The position numbers and the translations under genes are program-made. From positions 277,788 to 341,787 of the forward strand of contig NZ_PYWA01000006.1 of NCBI RefSeq assembly GCF_003056335.1: a stretch of 64,000 nucleotides of DNA, read 5' to 3'. The DNA is from Paracoccus indicus. Its GTDB lineage: Bacteria; Pseudomonadota; Alphaproteobacteria; Rhodobacterales; Rhodobacteraceae. A model generated the notes under the pieces. It had not been told where the DNA came from and did no database searches. It saw only the letters and a program-made list of their open reading frames with translations. This document shows, one piece after another, positions 60,985 through 64,000 of this stretch. Within the stretch, counting starts at the first letter, position 1. Each line of letters opens with the position of its first letter.

Positions 60985-61135
60985 GCAGATGGGCTCCTGG
61001 CGTTGATCTGGCCGTCCTTGCGCCAAGAACGGCTTGGGGCAGCCCCTGACTAACGCACTCGGCCCATTACCGACCTTCGCCCCGCGGTCCGAATGCTGCG
61101 GTGCGGCCCGTCAAAGCAGCCGTTCGAGCATCGCG
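60985..61135 (+). repeat. Dispersed repeat, copy F
   Basis: GGGCTCCTGGCGTTGATCTG, GGCAGCCCCTGACTAACGCA and CTCGGCCCATTACCGA match the reverse complement of copy C in order; a GCAGCCGTTCGAGCATCGCG block follows. Orientation as E and D. It precedes the GNAT gene at 61232, which E follows. Confidence 0.65.
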
Positions 61136-61231
61136 CAGCATTTTTTGACCAATACGTCCGTCTGCGGGACCGAGCTGCCGTTGCGAGGCAGTAGCGCTCA
61201 AGTATGCTCGCTCTATGGCGAGGAGGGTGAG

Positions 61232-61678
61232 ATGGATATCCAGATCAGGGGAGCGACCGCGGCCGATGCCGCAGAGGCAGTGGATGCTCTGCGCCGCTCG
61301 ATTGCTGAGTTATGCGTTGCAGATCATCAGCACGATCCAACAGAACTCGAAGGGTGGCTAGGTAATAAAACGGTGGCAGGTTGGCAGCAGTGGATCGCAC
61401 GCGATGATGCGATGGTGTTGGTGGCAGAACGGGATAGCAAGATCGTTGGCGTCGGGATGGCGACTCTAGGCGGAGAAATCTTGCTGAACTACGTCCACCC
61501 CGAAGCGCGCTTTGGAGGTGTCAGCAAAGCAATTCTCGCAGCCATAGAGGCGAAGCTACGGCTACAGGACGTTCAGCGCTGCCAACTTGAAAGCACAGTC
61601 ACAGCTCGGTCGTTCTACGAACGTCGCGGCTTTCATTCAGAAGTGGAAGGAAGCCGTATCCTCACCAAGCCTCTATAG
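61232..61678 (+). CDS. GNAT family N-acetyltransferase
   Basis: Protein of 148 residues with GNAT features: DAMVLVAERDSKIVGVGMATL, NYVHPEARFGGVSKAILAAIE (the RFGGVS loop for acetyl-CoA is atypical) and RCQLESTVTARSFYERRGF. ATG 61232 has an AGGAGGG site. It stands between repeat copies F and E in one orientation, with E starting at its stop codon, so it looks like a repeat-bounded cassette. Confidence 0.87.
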   Translation: MDIQIRGATAADAAEAVDALRRSIAELCVADHQHDPTELEGWLGNKTVAGWQQWIARDDAMVLVAERDSKIVGVGMATLGGEILLNYVHPEARFGGVSKAILAAIEAKLRLQDVQRCQLESTVTARSFYERRGFHSEVEGSRILTKPL

Positions 61679-61882
61679 CGGCAAGGTCCGGTTTGGGCTC
61701 CTCACGTCGATCGGCCGCTCCTGGCGACCGCATGGGAGCGCGGCAGCCTCCGACCCGCGCACTTCGCCCTTTGCAGTCGGTCGATGACCACCAAAAGCTG
61801 CTATGAAGCTTCTCCAGACCGGACGTTCGTGCCTGGCGCAGCGAGATCGCGCAGGCACAGTGTGCTTTGCGGGAAACTGCCG
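61678..61882 (+). repeat. Dispersed ~190-bp repeat, copy E (most complete reverse-type copy)
   Basis: Aligns along almost its full length with the reverse complement of copy C: AAGGTCCGGTTTGGGCTCCT, CACGTCGATCGGCC, GGCAGCCTCCGACCCGCGCA, CCGGACGTTCGTGCC, GGCGCAGCGAGATCG, CACAGTGTGCTTTGCGGGA. No ORF of note inside. Starts at the GNAT stop codon. Confidence 0.75.
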
Positions 61883-62081
61883 GTCACTACACGAGTTTGA
61901 CGGCGGCATGGCCAGCAGGATTGACATCAGTTCTGCAATCAAGCGGCGGAAGTTTTATTTCCCCCTCCGCTTGAGTCTCAATGAATCGTTGGCAACGCCT
62001 GCCGTTCACGGCATGATAAGCTTTAGAAAGGCCCTACCGGAAAAGGCTATATAAAATTTTAAAATTGAGGAGACTGACCAG
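61883..62081. promoter_or_regulatory. AT-rich promoter region before the orphan secreted-protein gene
   Basis: About 200 bases with clearly lower GC than the window average, containing a TATATAAAATTTT run at 62048-62060 and a GAGGAG ribosome-binding site at about 62067-62072. No motif beyond a generic -10-like TATAAA was identified. Confidence 0.4.
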
Positions 62082-63083
62082 ATGGGTAAGGTTACCTTAA
62101 TTCTGACATTAGCTGCTGGTCTTCCGTACCCAGCTGCATCGCTTGCCGAATCCAGCCCATATAGTTATTTCAATTCAAGGCTTGCTGACTACTTCTCTGA
62201 AACGGCTTACCTACCTATCTGGCCATTACCACAGGGTGAACGACCCGGTGATTTTTATGATGGATGGAGTGATCAGCGAACAGGGTTTCTTGTCAGAAGC
62301 GACGTGTGCTATGATGGCGTTCCGATTTATGAGGAACCCTCCCATTTGATGGAAATGGGGAAATTCCTAGACTGGGAATTATCAGGAAACGTCAATGCAC
62401 CAATACAGCGCATCATTGATGCAACTGTCAGCGGCGGCCTTAGTTCTCTAGAGCAAGTAAACTTGAGCTTTACTGACGCTCACGTTTCCGGGATAACTAC
62501 TGCAAATGCAGCCATAAGGTTATTGAAACCTACCGACGCATGCCGAGATGCGCTCCTCATACATGGCCTTGAGGATAATTCGTTTTCTAAGGCAGTTCCT
62601 ATTATTTTGCAGGAGATTATATACGGAAAACCAGAATTCTCGATTCATCTGAAGCGAGGAATGTCAGTCGCAGCGGCGGCAGAGATTGAGACAGAGCTGA
62701 AGGCGATACCTGAGGTAGACATTGAGGCTGGCAGCATAGTTCGCACAGAATCTGACTTCTCTTTTGTATCGAGCGAAGATGTCCCAATAGCTTGGCGCCC
62801 TGCGTTCATATCAAAAAGCGATCTGGAACGATTGCAGGAGCTCGAAGAAAACGGCTTCTTCTTAAGGCTAAGGCGATGGGTCGGCTTACGTGGGACCCAA
62901 GAAGAAGAACGAGACGATATACGAAATTCTTTTTATGACGTTGTTCCAAGTCCGGATGAGCTTTTTGAGCAAATGACAACTCCTCCGTCCATTGAGTTTA
63001 ATGCCGACAATCCACTTCATCTCCGTTATCTCGAAAGAAAGGGAAAAATTCTGGCGCTCTCGATCGATCTTTACCGGGGATGA
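62082..63083 (+). CDS. Secreted protein of unknown function, AT-richer than surroundings
   Basis: Protein of 333 residues with a signal peptide (ILTLAAGLPYPAASLAE). No family recognised. Visible features: aromatic-rich N-terminal segment (SPYSYFNSRLADYFSETAYL), DVCYDGVPIYEEPSHLME, a second Cys at TDACRDALL, charged C-terminal third. Lower GC and different codon use from neighbours suggest recent acquisition; it lies between a repeat/acetyltransferase cassette and an IS3 element. Homologues could not be named from sequence alone. Confidence 0.75.
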   Translation: MGKVTLILTLAAGLPYPAASLAESSPYSYFNSRLADYFSETAYLPIWPLPQGERPGDFYDGWSDQRTGFLVRSDVCYDGVPIYEEPSHLMEMGKFLDWELSGNVNAPIQRIIDATVSGGLSSLEQVNLSFTDAHVSGITTANAAIRLLKPTDACRDALLIHGLEDNSFSKAVPIILQEIIYGKPEFSIHLKRGMSVAAAAEIETELKAIPEVDIEAGSIVRTESDFSFVSSEDVPIAWRPAFISKSDLERLQELEENGFFLRLRRWVGLRGTQEEERDDIRNSFYDVVPSPDELFEQMTTPPSIEFNADNPLHLRYLERKGKILALSIDLYRG

Positions 63084-63119
63084 TACAGGTATAACCCGTT
63101 GCGCCGCCTTCATGGCGAA

Positions 63120-64000
<881 letters not shown>

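Overview
The window is high-GC DNA from an alphaproteobacterium, most probably a Paracoccus-like member of the Rhodobacteraceae. This rests on gene content: an aztABCD zinc importer with periplasmic chaperone (described in Paracoccus denitrificans), DctPQM TRAP transport, an Lrp/LysE pair, YeeE/YedE with persulfide dioxygenase, and cbb3 and CIO-type bd oxidases. Both ends are rich in IS elements, decayed genes and dispersed repeats, so it is probably a plasmid, chromid or genomic island. No tRNA, rRNA, CRISPR or replication gene was seen.

Layout. 0-8.9 kb: Lrp/LysE pair, a short tyrosine recombinase, a YjhX/YjhQ-type toxin-antitoxin pair, AraC regulator plus SDR enzyme, a near-intact IS1182-like element, a frameshifted acetyltransferase, and IS110 and IS3 debris. 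Copies of a ~190-bp intergenic repeat lie between these genes. 8.9-15.5 kb: a six-gene P450-ferredoxin-reductase-TRAP operon with a divergent LysR regulator. 15.6-22.2 kb: IS debris that has cut a DUF1826 gene, then zur, a CobW-type GTPase, a small CxxxxC protein and aztDCBA (zinc homeostasis). 22.2-24.8 kb: methyltransferase, DHA2 exporter and an Rrf2 regulator. 25.1-30.4 kb: TonB receptor, PepSY protein, SCO, PCu(A)C and a DUF2946-like protein (metal, probably copper, handling). 30.6-41.8 kb: SulP permease, phosphatase/SQR fusion, bacterioferritin, persulfide dioxygenase, two YeeE/YedE proteins, DUF2892, Crp/Fnr and Rrf2 regulators, then peroxiredoxin, DsrE-like protein and a CIO-type bd oxidase: a sulfide/persulfide defence and respiration island. 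42.2-58.7 kb: two L,D-transpeptidases, DsbA, an Lgt/TlpA fusion, DsbD, an OmpR-type two-component system, a SoxB-like metallophosphoesterase, a CcoS-CcoN fusion, CcoO, a triheme CcoP-like cytochrome, a TsdA-like cytochrome, a CcoI-like copper ATPase, DsbA and an AcfC-like binding protein. 58.8-64 kb: acetyltransferases, IS3 elements, two more copies of the ~190-bp repeat and an AT-richer orphan secreted-protein gene.

Two regulatory patterns join these genes. A direct repeat TTAAG-N6-TTAAG (11-bp period) occurs four times, only between 42.8 and 57.1 kb, each time in front of genes of the Dsb/transpeptidase/cbb3 region; the local two-component system is the obvious candidate reader. A 13-bp palindrome GTGAYAATRTCAC occurs twice, flanking the sulfur island and its Rrf2-Crp regulator pair. 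The most novel-looking unit is 42.2-58.7 kb: an apparently self-contained thiosulfate-to-oxygen electron-transfer module (TsdA-like and SoxB-like proteins, cbb3 oxidase with unusual subunits, its copper ATPase and periplasmic thiol-redox proteins) under one two-component system.
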